Positions 37,101-55,201 of a DNA stretch of 64,000 bases are shown one piece after another (positions within the stretch are counted from its first letter, which is position 1; each line of letters begins with the position of its first letter). Origin of the DNA: Glandiceps talaboti (taxonomy: Eukaryota; Hemichordata; Enteropneusta; Spengelidae); contig NC_135566.1 of NCBI RefSeq assembly GCF_964340395.1, positions 5,640,001 to 5,704,000 on the forward strand, in the 5' to 3' direction. The notes under the pieces are model-generated. The model had not been told where the DNA came from. It ran no database searches and saw only the letters and a program-made list of their open reading frames with translations. Position numbers and translations under genes: made by a program.

Positions 37101-40100
37101 ATGATACATCAACAAAACTGCGGTAACATAGGGCAAGCCACAGGTGGTTGATTATGATAACATAAAGAATGTACAAACTTAAACTAGTGTTGTCGGTGGC
37201 CGAGCGGTTAGCTCGTACGCCTCTTAACTTACCTCTGCAGCCTTGGTTCGAATCCGCCTGGTATCGGCTGGGTTTGATTATATACCACGCTGTAAGTAAG
37301 AAGAGTGTCGTTCAGTTTGACTCTAGAAAACAACACATTAACACTGAACTTTCCTCCTGTTATTGGGCAATGCCTGTTGGATGGTTATAAATAAAGAAAT
37401 AAAGAAATATGAATTAGATAGGGAAACTTACGCTATAGTAACATCCGTCCAATTAGCATAAGTAATAAACCGTGGTGAGTAGGCACAACCGGATCTATAC
37501 TATAAAGTCATCAAACATGTGTGATCATATAAACTGAATGTGATTACAATTTCGGAGAGGTAATTTTTCATTGATGTCATCCTTTTTTAAACAGTGCAAT
37601 ATATTACAGGTGAATAATGCTGGCATCGCTGATAAGGGTTCTATAGAAACTACATCATTGGAACAGTATGATATCATAATGAACACAAATGTACGGGCTG
37701 CCTTTCATGTCACATCGTTAGCTGTACCGCATCTAATCAAAACTAAAGGTTGGCAGTTTTAGAAAAACAGTATAGGATATAAAGCCATTTTGGTAAACAG
37801 TTAAGTAGTCTTGCATATAGTAGTTTTGTCAGTTTGTTTAGGGTAAAAAGTTTTATTTTTTGTTTATCATGATCCTCTGTTTCTTCGATTTTCTATGGGG
37901 GTCCAAGATTGAACTATTAAAAAATACATCTACGCCATCTACGGTCATATCAGAAAATTATAACACCACAAGTGCGTATAAATATAGTTTATCGCTGAAA
38001 TTTGGAACCTTTGTAAAACAAATGTGTATAGTGTCTCTCCATTCCCAAGGCATCCAGATTTTTACGTAAAATGATGAACATGAATTGAAAGTATCACCAA
38101 AATGTTCACACACTTACCCTTTTTTTATTTTTTCATTTTTGATCCTCAATTACAGATAATTACATAGTCGAAATTTTTTTCCGTTATTATTGACACTAGT
38201 AGACCTAGATAGTCTATAATAAGTAACAATAGAGGACAGGTGATTCATAGAATGTCAGAAATCATGGATCCTACATGGAACTGAAATTAAGCCAGTCCCA
38301 TCAATAAATGTACACACTAGTGTAGTTGGTCTCTCTCTTTGAGATATTGCCGTGTACGTACTTAATACTTTAGCTCAATTGTATCTTTCATTTCAACAGG
38401 AGCTATTGTGAATGTATCAAGTGTGAACGGCATGAGTGCAGTGAGTATCCATTTTTAAAATGTATTCTTGTTGTTACATATAACGTTCATTTGTAATTAC
38501 CACAGACAATTGTAAAGTAAACCCGTTTTCTTGTTTATGTCTTCCCTGTATTTTATTTACAGTACAGGACACCATCAATTATTAAAATGAAAAAAACTTA
38601 GATATAGACTGTAAGATCTGTCGTGTCATTCAGCCCCAATCGGTCTTCTCTGTACGTCATATCTTACAGACTATAAAGTGACAGAATGAAAAGAAAGCAA
38701 CCCCAAAACAAACAAACAAACAAACAAACAAACAAACAAACCAAAAAAAGCATTGTTCTGGCCTCATTCAGCTTTTTGGTATAGGTGTTTATACAGTTTT
38801 ATTTACAAACTTTCAAAATAGTTCATGCTCTGCTAACTTTTATGCTGTACGTGGCATTGTTTGTAAACAATGATTTTGATAAATTTACTGACAGAGTCCT
38901 GGTATTCTAGCTTATAACATATCAAAAGCAGCAATAGACCAATTCACAAACTCTATCGCTTTAGGTAAGTAAATATGGTATTATTATGACAGAGTTCTCC
39001 CACAGAAAAAAAAGACATAGAACCTGAGACCCGCACATTTGTAAATAAACCAATGACAGATAATGGGGGGGGGGGGGGTATGCAGATATGATGACTTGTT
39101 TTAAAGTGGCAACTTTAAAATATTTTCCAATGCATTTTCTATGGGGAAATATTGGCCTCTAGTTTCCGTGGTGACCATGATTTCAGGTACTGTGTGCTCC
39201 GATTGTTTTGAGGGTATACCCGACGGACGGGTATAGCTAGTACGCAAATCACTACAAATCAATCAATCAATCAATCAACCGATCGTTTGCCAGTTAGTCA
39301 GTCAATCTATTAATGTTTATACCAATTGATATATTTTGTTTTTCATTAGTCTTTCAAGCCCAACTATCGACATACTGTAGTTATATGGTTAGGTAGTTTT
39401 GACACAGCTTCGGTAACGTTAACTCACTTCCATGAAATGAATAGTAATAACAATGTATAATTTCTTTCTATTTCAGAATTAGCACCAAAACAAGTTCGCG
39501 TGAACTCTGTGAAGTAAGTTTTACATTAAATGTCCCTTTTTATCAAATCGTTAGAAATAACAGCAACGCTTTATTATTATTTCCAATTTCACATCATATT
39601 TTCACCAGTCATAGGGTTGGCCCCATCCGAATAAAATTGATCGTCTACACTTTTTTTCACCAGCAATTTTGTCATTATGTACACAGTTTAAAAACCTAGT
39701 CTGAAAAGTTTAGACATGCTGTATATTGTAAGGTTTTACCACTAGTCTACTGAAAATTTGAAAATTACCCCTTAGAGTATATACTGTTTTATAGTAGTCA
39801 ATAAACGGCCAACGTCAACACATTCAAAATGACACCCCTTTCATTACAGACCACACTATGCTATCTTGGCATTGTTTCAGACAGGAACATCCCGAATACT
39901 CGCCAGGATACCGTAGACTGGTTGTGAATGCAACCAACATTCAGTCGTCAAACACTGGCAAATGATTTTAATTGTTTTCAAATTAATGAGAGGTTATATA
40001 GTGCTCAGATATCACGTGCCTCACTTTTGTTTATAAGGCTTCCTCCGAACAATGCGTTCCAAGAGGCCAAATGCTACAATATTTTTTTCTCCTTACGTAT

Positions 40101-41026
40101 TAACCGGAATATTGCGTATTCTATGGGCCAAACACAAACGACAGATACCATTTACCCACAACTTGGATTACACAGCTTAATTACCTCCTGTGGGTATGGC
40201 AAGATAGAACAACAATAATTTGTATTTCATTGGTTATCCAACTTTGATCTTTTACAGCCCTGGAGTGATACTTACCCCGATACATGAAAATCGAGGATTG
40301 ACCGATGAACAATATACCAAGGTATGGAACTGTGTCATTAATTTATTTTTATAATTGAAGAATTGTGTATTTATAATACCATCATTTATTTACATTAACA
40401 CACACTGGTAGATGGTACTATCGTTACTGACTGGACGCAGACTAAACAATTACCAAGATGTGTTCAGACCAGAAATGCCCCCACCCGCACCTCAGACGTT
40501 CTTGATTATACAAATGAATTTACATGATTGACAAGATCTTATAATCAGGGTATATTTTCCGTTCTTGTATTACTTGGTTTGTGGACATTCATTTTCATCT
40601 TGTGAAAGATGGCAAGGTATCATCTTGTAACCATCCGTACACCTATGTATTTTGAGCTCTCATAGGTGAGGATATTGTTTTGCCGATGTCTGTCTGTCTG
40701 TCTGTCTGTCTGTTTTTAGTGGTTCTTATGTTAATGGTTGTTTGTAATTGTAATTTACCATAGTCATAGCTTTCATGGCCTCAAAGCAAACTGTAATGCT
40801 TTTTAGTTTTCTTCTTTTGTTGATTTGTATTACTAACCCATAAAAACAAATAATGTGTGTTCTCGCCATCCTATTTCTATAGTTCTTGAAAGAGGTTAAG
40901 ACCACCGTCGGCTTAGGTCGTGCAGGAAAAGCTGAAGAGGTTGCCAAGGCAATAGCATTCCTTGCATCTGATGATTCTTCCTACATCACTGGAACTCAGA
41001 TGCTAATCGATGGAGGAAGCCCATGA
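34122..41026 (+). CDS. Short-chain dehydrogenase/reductase SDR-1, 254 aa
   Basis: Exons: 34122-34158, 35974-36113, 36543-36635, 37610-37748, 38400-38440, 38895-38964, 39477-39513, 40258-40321, 40883-41026; 765 nt. It is a classical SDR of the FabG-like type: a single Rossmann domain, NAD(P)-dependent oxidoreduction of carbonyl or alcohol groups, probably a soluble tetramer. Seen are the cofactor motif TGASSGIG (residues 12-19), the LSGRN turn, QGDVTNE, NNAG (92-95), catalytic Ser144, Tyr157 and Lys161 (YNISK) with the normal 13-residue Ser-Tyr spacing, the NPG motif, and the C-terminal GTQMLIDGG. Length and all catalytic residues are normal. The start ATG has good context (ACCATGG), and AATAAA follows the stop at 41184-41189. 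The physiological substrate cannot be read from the sequence. SDR-2 downstream is a tandem paralogue with the same intron phases. Confidence 0.94.
34514..34761. mobile_element. MITE with TAAGGCGTAA terminal inverted repeats
   Basis: TAAGGCGTAA plus an A-run at the left end is mirrored by a T-run plus TTACGCCTTA at the right, 248 bp apart. If the repeat starts at AGGCG, the flanking TA would be a mariner-type target duplication. The interior is AT-rich without coding capacity. It lies in the first intron of SDR-1. Confidence 0.75.
35609..35857. mobile_element. MITE with GGGAACTTGCAA terminal inverted repeats
   Basis: TAGGGAACTTGCAA near 35609 and TTGCAAGTTCCCTA ending near 35857 are perfect inverted ends about 250 bp apart, consistent with a non-autonomous DNA transposon flanked by TA. 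It lies in the first intron of SDR-1. Confidence 0.7.
36253..36283. repeat. Perfect 31-bp palindrome
   Basis: CATAGACCCTACACC and GGTGTAGGGTCTATG are exact reverse complements separated by a single A. It lies in intron 2 of SDR-1, just before a G/C-rich CGCACGCACAC stretch. Confidence 0.9.
37187..37410 (+). mobile_element. tRNA-derived SINE
   Basis: A tRNA-like head carries an A box (TGGCCGAGCGGTTAGC, 37197-37212) and a B box (GGTTCGAATCC, 37245-37255), but the anticodon arm and acceptor stem do not fold as a functional tRNA. An unrelated body follows, ending in a short tandem tail of AAATAAAG units. The same head and parts of the body recur inverted near 45.8 and 49.4 kb. It lies in intron 3 of SDR-1. 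Confidence 0.8.
38709..38741. repeat. (CAAA)n microsatellite
   Basis: About eight CAAA units in an SDR-1 intron. Confidence 0.85.
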
Positions 41027-41701
41027 TTAGTTCAGGATATGTGTCTGAACCTCCGATCCACCAACTTCGAACAATGACATGATAGCTCAGCTGATATGGA
41101 TCATGACTGTCAGAATACAAATATTTGTTTACTTTTACATTTATTTGCTGTTTAAAAATATTTTTCCTTACATGGTATCATGTAATAAAGTAACGATTTG
41201 AACAGATAGTGTTGTGGGTTTTTTCTGAGTCAATTGTAACTGTTCTTTTGGCTTTACTGTGGCTACCTTAGTAATTATTAATGAGTTAATTCTATCGAAC
41301 ACCCTCAAGCGACGACCATTAGAGAATGTCGGCAACCCTTAACAGTTAAAAAGTCTCAAGAGTTTCATCTTGAAGTAGACCGGCGTCATAGGGGCGTGTA
41401 ATATATCAGAAATTGTTGTTTTCCAGGTCTACAGACTAAATATAACAACCTTTTGACTATATATTCCTACCTGTAAGGATAAAAGAGATTGATACATCTG
41501 TAGCAGCAGGATTCGTACGAGATTTTCCTAAGAAAACTGCAATCTAAGCAATAATATGTGCCCCTGTGGATGGCATGTTGCACGCTTTTTTTCACATAAT
41601 TCTTTTTGTTATAGTGCGCATGCACCGTAAAAATTGTAATGTTACATTACATTTCACAATGTATACGTATAAATCCCGATCCTATCTGAGAACAAGAAAA
41701 G

Positions 41702-42105
41702 CCCCCCCCCCCCCCCCGCACACCACCTAGTATCCGATCGCGAGTACGTGCGCGTTGGAGATTTTTCCGTCTTTTTTTTCTCAGAAGTGACTAGTGCGTT
41801 CTCATCAATTTTGCTACTTCCATGACATTGTCCAAGTCTTAGTTTAATAATGTATAATGTAAGGGATGCGGAACAGCGCCCGCACTGGCAAGAATAAACA
41901 AGTGTCTGGACTGTCTATGCCTAGGAGGAAAAGGAGAGGCAGAGAAACATGAAGACAGCGATTTTCTTTTTAAATTAAATTTTCTTTTAATCTACCGGCC
42001 ATAGTTGCTATGAAAAAGCATTAATGAGAAACATGTTGTTTTTTTTAAATCGGGTACTAGGTGGTATGCGCGGGGGGGGGGGGGGGGGGGGGCGGGGGGG
42101 GGGGC
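41702..42105. mobile_element. Inverted-repeat element with poly-C / poly-G ends
   Basis: The left end is a run of about 16 C followed by GCACACCACCTAGTATCCGA; the right end, TCGGGTACTAGGTGGTATGC followed by a long interrupted G-run, is its near reverse complement. The roughly 330-bp interior has no coding capacity. This looks like a non-autonomous DNA transposon whose terminal repeats carry homopolymers. Confidence 0.7.
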
Positions 42106-42533
42106 GGCGAGAGCCTAACTAATAGTTGGCAAAATACGTATGGACTTCCTTCATTTCATAATTACTATCCTTCCAGTAGAAGATAAGTTCAAAGAAATAC
42201 AGATTGATGAAATATTTCCATAGGCTAGGTCCAGGCCAATATATAAAATACAGCAACACAAAAAGACAACTTCACCTCAAAGTCTAATTATTTAAAATGT
42301 ACATACAACAATCCTTTGAAAATATTTTAAACTACTTTTGGTCTGTGCTTAATTATTATTAATAATGAGACATTTGTAGTTTTAATCGTGGATTGCGAGC
42401 GTGTTTGTCCTGGTTGCATACGGAATAAGTGGTCCCTTCCCGAGGGTCATGTCAGGTATCTAGACCGTCCACCGTCTGCAAGCAGGACTACGAACGTGTA
42501 TGTTGCACCATAGTCCACCAACGCTTCGAAAGT

Positions 42534-42568
42534 ATCACGTGATTTTATCTCCATGTTCATCACGTGAT
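42534..42568. promoter_or_regulatory. Twin ATCACGTGAT E-box palindromes upstream of SDR-2
   Basis: Two identical 10-bp palindromes, at 42534-42543 and 42559-42568, lie 25 bp apart (centre to centre) and 60-95 bp upstream of the SDR-2 start codon. The core CACGTG with flanking T/A matches binding sites of bHLH-zipper factors (MITF/TFE, USF types). Function is inferred from position and duplication only. Confidence 0.55.
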
Positions 42569-42628
42569 TAAGGTCACCTGAGGGAGTGTGAACACGCCAT
42601 ATATACATTTATCAGAGCTAGGTTGATC

Positions 42629-50572
<7,944 letters not shown>

Positions 50573-52037
50573 AACTTACAGTATCTGAACAAAGTATCCT
50601 CAAAGTTGGAGTTATGAAATCACAGATCACCAGACTGCTGAGGCTGAACTAATATAGCATGGCAGTAGCCTTAGACAAAAATCACAAATTTTCTGTACAG
50701 TAGTGTTTGGTCACATTGAAAAGATTTGACCTCTAATGTATGGTTTTTCTGCATATATACTCAGGAATACTAACGTTACAGTTATAGCTTCATCTGAAGT
50801 TGATCTCAAAATCTTTGATTTCATGACACAAATTTTAATAGCCATGTGCAAAATGACTCGGAGCATTCAATAATCATACATTAAAGTACTTCAAATTATT
50901 GATAAGATATGACCTAATATTATGAGGATTGGCAAACAAGAGTCTCTAAATCAACTTGAGGTGTACTTGTACTTGTGACTGAGTAAATAAAATCTGCAAT
51001 TGTAGTGATAATTGTAGTTTTCTTGAGTGTTTTTACACTGGTTACATTCATACATTCATGCATACATGTACATCTGTTCCACCACAGGTATTTCCAGACA
51101 TATTAATACACATATATATACTAGGGGACACATAAATACAGTTCATACAGTCAGACATGCATACAGACAGGCAGACAGGCCGGCCTGCCTGCCTGCCTGC
51201 CTACCTACCTACCTTACCTACCTACCTACCTACATACATACATACATACATACATACATACCACATTGTAGTGGCATAGGATAATACTGGCCAACCCAAT
51301 ACTGGTTTGGTTCACACTTGGTCTTGCTTATGTGGTATGAAAGTAACACCTCCTTCCCACCTTATTCGGTGCACATTTTGCTCACAATTATTATCAATAC
51401 ACGAAATGATTAGTGTGCTTCTGGCATCATAGTTGCAGACAGTGGAGCTAAAAACTATAATAAATTTTGCTGTCACCATGCATCCATTGCTCCGCAAAAG
51501 GTCAATGTTACAGATACTAACTGAACAAATGTCAGTGATATAATAATAATAACAACAACAACAACAAGTCTTCAGTTGTCCAGACTTCCTAAGAAGAAGA
51601 AAGGTGGCTAATAAGAAGTCAGTCTAAATTTTGACATTTGACATTTGACATTTTAGTTTTGACAGTACTTTCTCCTTTTGAGCTAATCCATTTACAAAAA
51701 TGAATACATTTAAAGCTTGTAATATCACTTATTTTTGGTAACCAGACACGCATACAAAGCAGGTGATTTTATGCATTTACCATGATAATAATTCAATCTC
51801 TTGTGTTTGACATTCACATGAATGATGAGAGTGCTCGGACATGTTCAAGACAAAGTAGCAACACTGAGACTCCGGTTTCTGGGTTGCCATGCTACCAGAA
51901 ATATAATGTCGATTAGGTCATGAGAACTTGTCAAAAGTATTTATTTTTTACAATGGGTTAAGTGACAGGACCTACATCACATGATCTCGTGACTGTCACG
52001 TAAGTGTTTTACTGGAGCCAGGGTAGGTTATGAAAGT
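50573..52037. other. Intergenic region after SDR-2
   Basis: SDR-2 3' UTR with AATAAA at 50986-50991, then low-complexity CAGG, CCTG, CCTA and CATA tetranucleotide runs at 51165-51260. Near 51972-52000 degenerate CACGTGA-like words resemble those upstream of SDR-2. No coding exon is recognised. Confidence 0.6.
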
Positions 52038-52074
52038 ATGGCTTCACTGAACAGAAAAGTTTTATTAATAACAG
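52038..52074 (+). pseudogene. Orphan SDR first exon (third paralogue remnant)
   Basis: An ATG followed by codons for MASLNRKVLLITG, with the open frame ending at a GT donor (GTTCGT) after 37 nt, exactly the length and phase of exon 1 of SDR-1 and SDR-2. No counterpart of exons 2-9 (no TGASSGIG-type exon) is seen in the 3.1 kb up to the next gene. It is probably the leftover of a third tandem copy. An alternative is an extra upstream exon for a transcript that I cannot trace. The start context (AGTATGG) is acceptable. Confidence 0.7.
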
Positions 52075-52773
52075 GTTCGTAAATGAATGCATGATTTTTT
52101 CTGGGCTTATATTATTGTGGGATATAGCAAAAAAAGCAATAACAGCATCACGATCATCTACAGACTTTGATCTATGTCTGATGTCAACTAAATATGCAAC
52201 ATAGTAGTCTGGCGAATGGCTTGTGTTGGGTGTCCATGACGACGTTATGACTTGTCGGTGCATACACTGCAGCCATACAAGTAAGGCTAGCAATTTATGA
52301 ATACAGCCGCTCAACTTGCAGTGCATGTATAAATACATATACATATACATAATATACATATACATATACATACACATAATATACATATACATGATATGAT
52401 AGGTATATGTATATGATAGTTCTATTAATGATAGCTATAATGATCGAGACGCGTAATCGTGCTTGTATGGATGGATGGATGGATGACACAAATGATTGAT
52501 GTGTTATACATCAATGTATGGATTAAGGTCTGTAGAAGAGGCATAAGTCATATTGTACATATATCATAAGTGCATATATTATACTATGAGGTGGGACAAC
52601 CCTTGACATACTAAGACATAAAGTCAACATATATGGAAAAATGGGGTCAACCTACTATGGAGGTAATGTTCCTCACCCCTCCCTGTTTTTATCAAAAGGA
52701 AATAGATCTTCAAACAGAAATGCAACTCCTCCCATGACCAAATGAACTCAGATGAGTCCTATATAAACTAGGT

Positions 52774-52910
52774 TAGGGAGATAACAGTCAGAGTTTAGTT
52801 TTAACTAGGTTAGACAGATAAAAGTATGTATAAGAGGCCAGGTGACTAAGAGGTATGAAACCAAACCCTATTGTCATAATAAAAACTGTGCCCTTTTAAT
52901 GAATGAATGA

Positions 52911-52943
<33 letters not shown>

Positions 52944-53195
52944 TGTATGTATATACGTACGTACGTACGTACGTATGTATGTATGTACGTACGTATGTAC
53001 GTATGTATGTATGTATGTATGTATGTATGTATGTATGTAGGTAGGTAGGTAGGTAGGTAGGTAGGTAGGTAGGTAGGTATGTATGTATGTATCTATGTAT
53101 GTATGTATGTATGTATGTATGTATTGTATGTATGTATGTATGTATGTATGTATGTGTGTGTGTGTATGTATGTATTGTATGTATGTATGTATGTA

Positions 53196-53242
<47 letters not shown>

Positions 53243-53612
53243 ATGTATGTATTATGTATTATGTATTTATGTATGTATGTAATTATGTAAATAAATATGA
53301 GTTGAACCTTTAGTATTTACGTACACGTATGATACATTAAGGGAGATAACAGCATGAATAAGTCTCAACTAGGTTAGGCAGATAAAAGTATATAGAAGTC
53401 AGCTGACTAAGAGTCATAAAACCCCATGTCATATTCTCCTTTTAATCTCATCAAATTGAATGTAAACTCTGCCCTTAATGATGAAAGGGTCACGAGCTGC
53501 AGTTCAAATTTTTTTTTATGTAATTTAACTGTATTTCTAAAATGTACTCACAGTGCCATCACTTTAAATTGACTGAACTCAAACCTGGTATTAAGATAAT
53601 ATGACATTAAAA
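52774..53612. repeat. Dispersed repeat interrupted by a (TATG)n array
   Basis: A block at 52774-52900 (GGGAGATAACAG, TTAACTAGGTTAGACAGATA) recurs at 53340-53430 (GGGAGATAACAG, CAACTAGGTTAGGCAGATA). Between them lies 52912-53285, a compound TATG/TACG/TAGG/TGTG array. The downstream copy continues to about 53612 and matches 63621-63998 over nearly its whole length. Confidence 0.8.
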
Positions 53613-53652
53613 AAAGCTGATGATGTATACAAAATGCTGAGGAAATGTTTAC

Positions 53653-53947
53653 TATGCGATCAATCTGATTAAAATCCGATGTAGATGTCGGCTAATCGTT
53701 CATTGCTATTTTACCTTCGTTATTTTGCCTGAATTGACCTTCTTGGCACATGTTTACATTTTTTAGCCTGATCGCCTCCTCTCCTCTCGTAGAGGAGGCG
53801 ATCAGGCTAAAAAATGTAAACATGAACCAAGAAGGTCAATTTAGGCACAGACAAGTATAGATCTGTGATTCAGGCAAAATAACGAAGGTAAAATAGCAAT
53901 GAACGATTAGCTGACATCTACATCAGATTTTAATCAGATTGCTATGC
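53653..53947. mobile_element. Large foldback (MITE-like) element, about 295 bp
   Basis: Two arms of about 130 bp are near-perfect reverse complements and meet at GCCTCCTCTCC/TCTCGTAGAGGAGGC near 53780-53800. Outer ends read CAATCTGATTAAAATC (left) and GATTTTAATCAGATTG (right). The right arm carries an insertion of about 25 bases (53847-53871). No coding capacity. Confidence 0.88.
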
Positions 53948-55201
53948 TATCAACTATTCTAACAATGCCAGAAAACAATCGTAACGTCAACCATGCATCG
54001 ACAACAGTCCTGGCATAATAAAAAAATTTACTCAGCTCTGTGTCTACAATTTGTAATCCTAATTGACTAGCTTCAAGACTCATTGATGTTGTACTTGATA
54101 ACTTGCAGAAAAATTTTTCAAAACCCTCACTCTTTTACAGGATATCTAAAGTTCTTAGTCTATGTAACAAAGTTGAACATGTCCTTAATAAAAAAACATC
54201 ACTACCAGAGCAAAATGTCAAAGTTCCATCACTGTACTACCAAATATCACTGTGGTAACGTACAGATGCTTGCTGACTGGTCAGTTACACTAACAATCAA
54301 CTTGGGTGGATCCTAAATGTGTGTCATCTCTTGTGAGTCATTGCACCCTATATAATAAGTTGAGATATGGCATGAGCTCATACTTGTGTTGGCAACGATC
54401 ATCACTGCAGGTTTGAGTTAGTGAGGGGCAACACCACCTTTGGACACACACACAAGGTTCTAGTCTACTAAAAAAAGGTAGAGTGTTTTTCTATTTTTCT
54501 TTTCTTACTTTTTAATTATTTCTGTTATAGTTATCTTAGTGTTGATGGTCAGATCATAGATTTGTTTATTAATGTAATAGTTCTTATTACTGGTAGCTTG
54601 ATGGTCAAACCTTACTGCAACCATGGAGAAACCTAAGTATCCTTTTTTATCTAAAAAAATACTGACCATGACTATACAAAATGTATGTTCATAGCAAGTA
54701 CTATTATCAATGTAAACAGAATGGTGTGGTTCTATGGTATAGTGGTGGTTCTCTTACATTCCTTATAATTAACCACACTTCACCTCTGAGTTGGTAAATC
54801 TAGTCTCCTCCTTATGGCTTCAAATTCCCGATGGTCCGAAGCTTATCTCTTATTTGATACACTGTGCAGTGTTAGAATTGGAGAGTCCCTCCTTTCACTG
54901 TTACAGGAAACAGAGTTTATATTCTGAAACAGTTAATTAAGTATTGTAATGGGTTTACAATGTATTTTTTACTTACAAATTACAGTGAGCTAGAAGCCCA
55001 TAATTGGAGCAAGCAATAAAGAGATGGCTATCCAGGGAGTTGTTTTTGATATTTTATACATTAGTTTAAAAATCAAATATTAAAATTTGTATTTCCCTCA
55101 GATCTCCTGTGCCACATTCCAGTGGTGAAAATCAACATTCAAGACTGGATCATTAGTAAAGCTTACCATTTCACCACCTTGAAGACTTTGAATTCAATAA
55201 C

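Larger units (their letters stand above)
41027..42628. other. Intergenic region between SDR-1 and SDR-2
   Basis: Holds the SDR-1 3' UTR with a poly(A) signal at 41184-41189, a poly-C/poly-G bounded inverted-repeat element (41702-42105), and the SDR-2 upstream region with two identical E-box palindromes. No further coding exon is recognised. Confidence 0.7.
52075..55201. other. Repeat-rich spacer upstream of the carotenoid oxygenase gene
   Basis: Contains a TACATA hexamer array (52335-52395), the (TATG)n array with its flanking dispersed repeat, and a 295-bp foldback element. Beyond 54000 the sequence is unique and AT-rich with no recognised exon; it should hold the promoter of the next gene. 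Confidence 0.6.

Noticed and set aside
37187-37265. Possible second tRNA gene
   Set aside because: A and B boxes are good, but there is no proper acceptor stem or anticodon arm, and a body with an A-rich tail follows, so it is a SINE.
39928-40218. 96-codon open frame in SDR-1 intron 7
   Set aside because: It lies between two well-supported exons, has no family resemblance, and including it would not fit the splice phases.
42600-42605. TATATA upstream of SDR-2 as a TATA box
   Set aside because: It lies only 24 bases before the start codon, so transcription would begin at or after the ATG.
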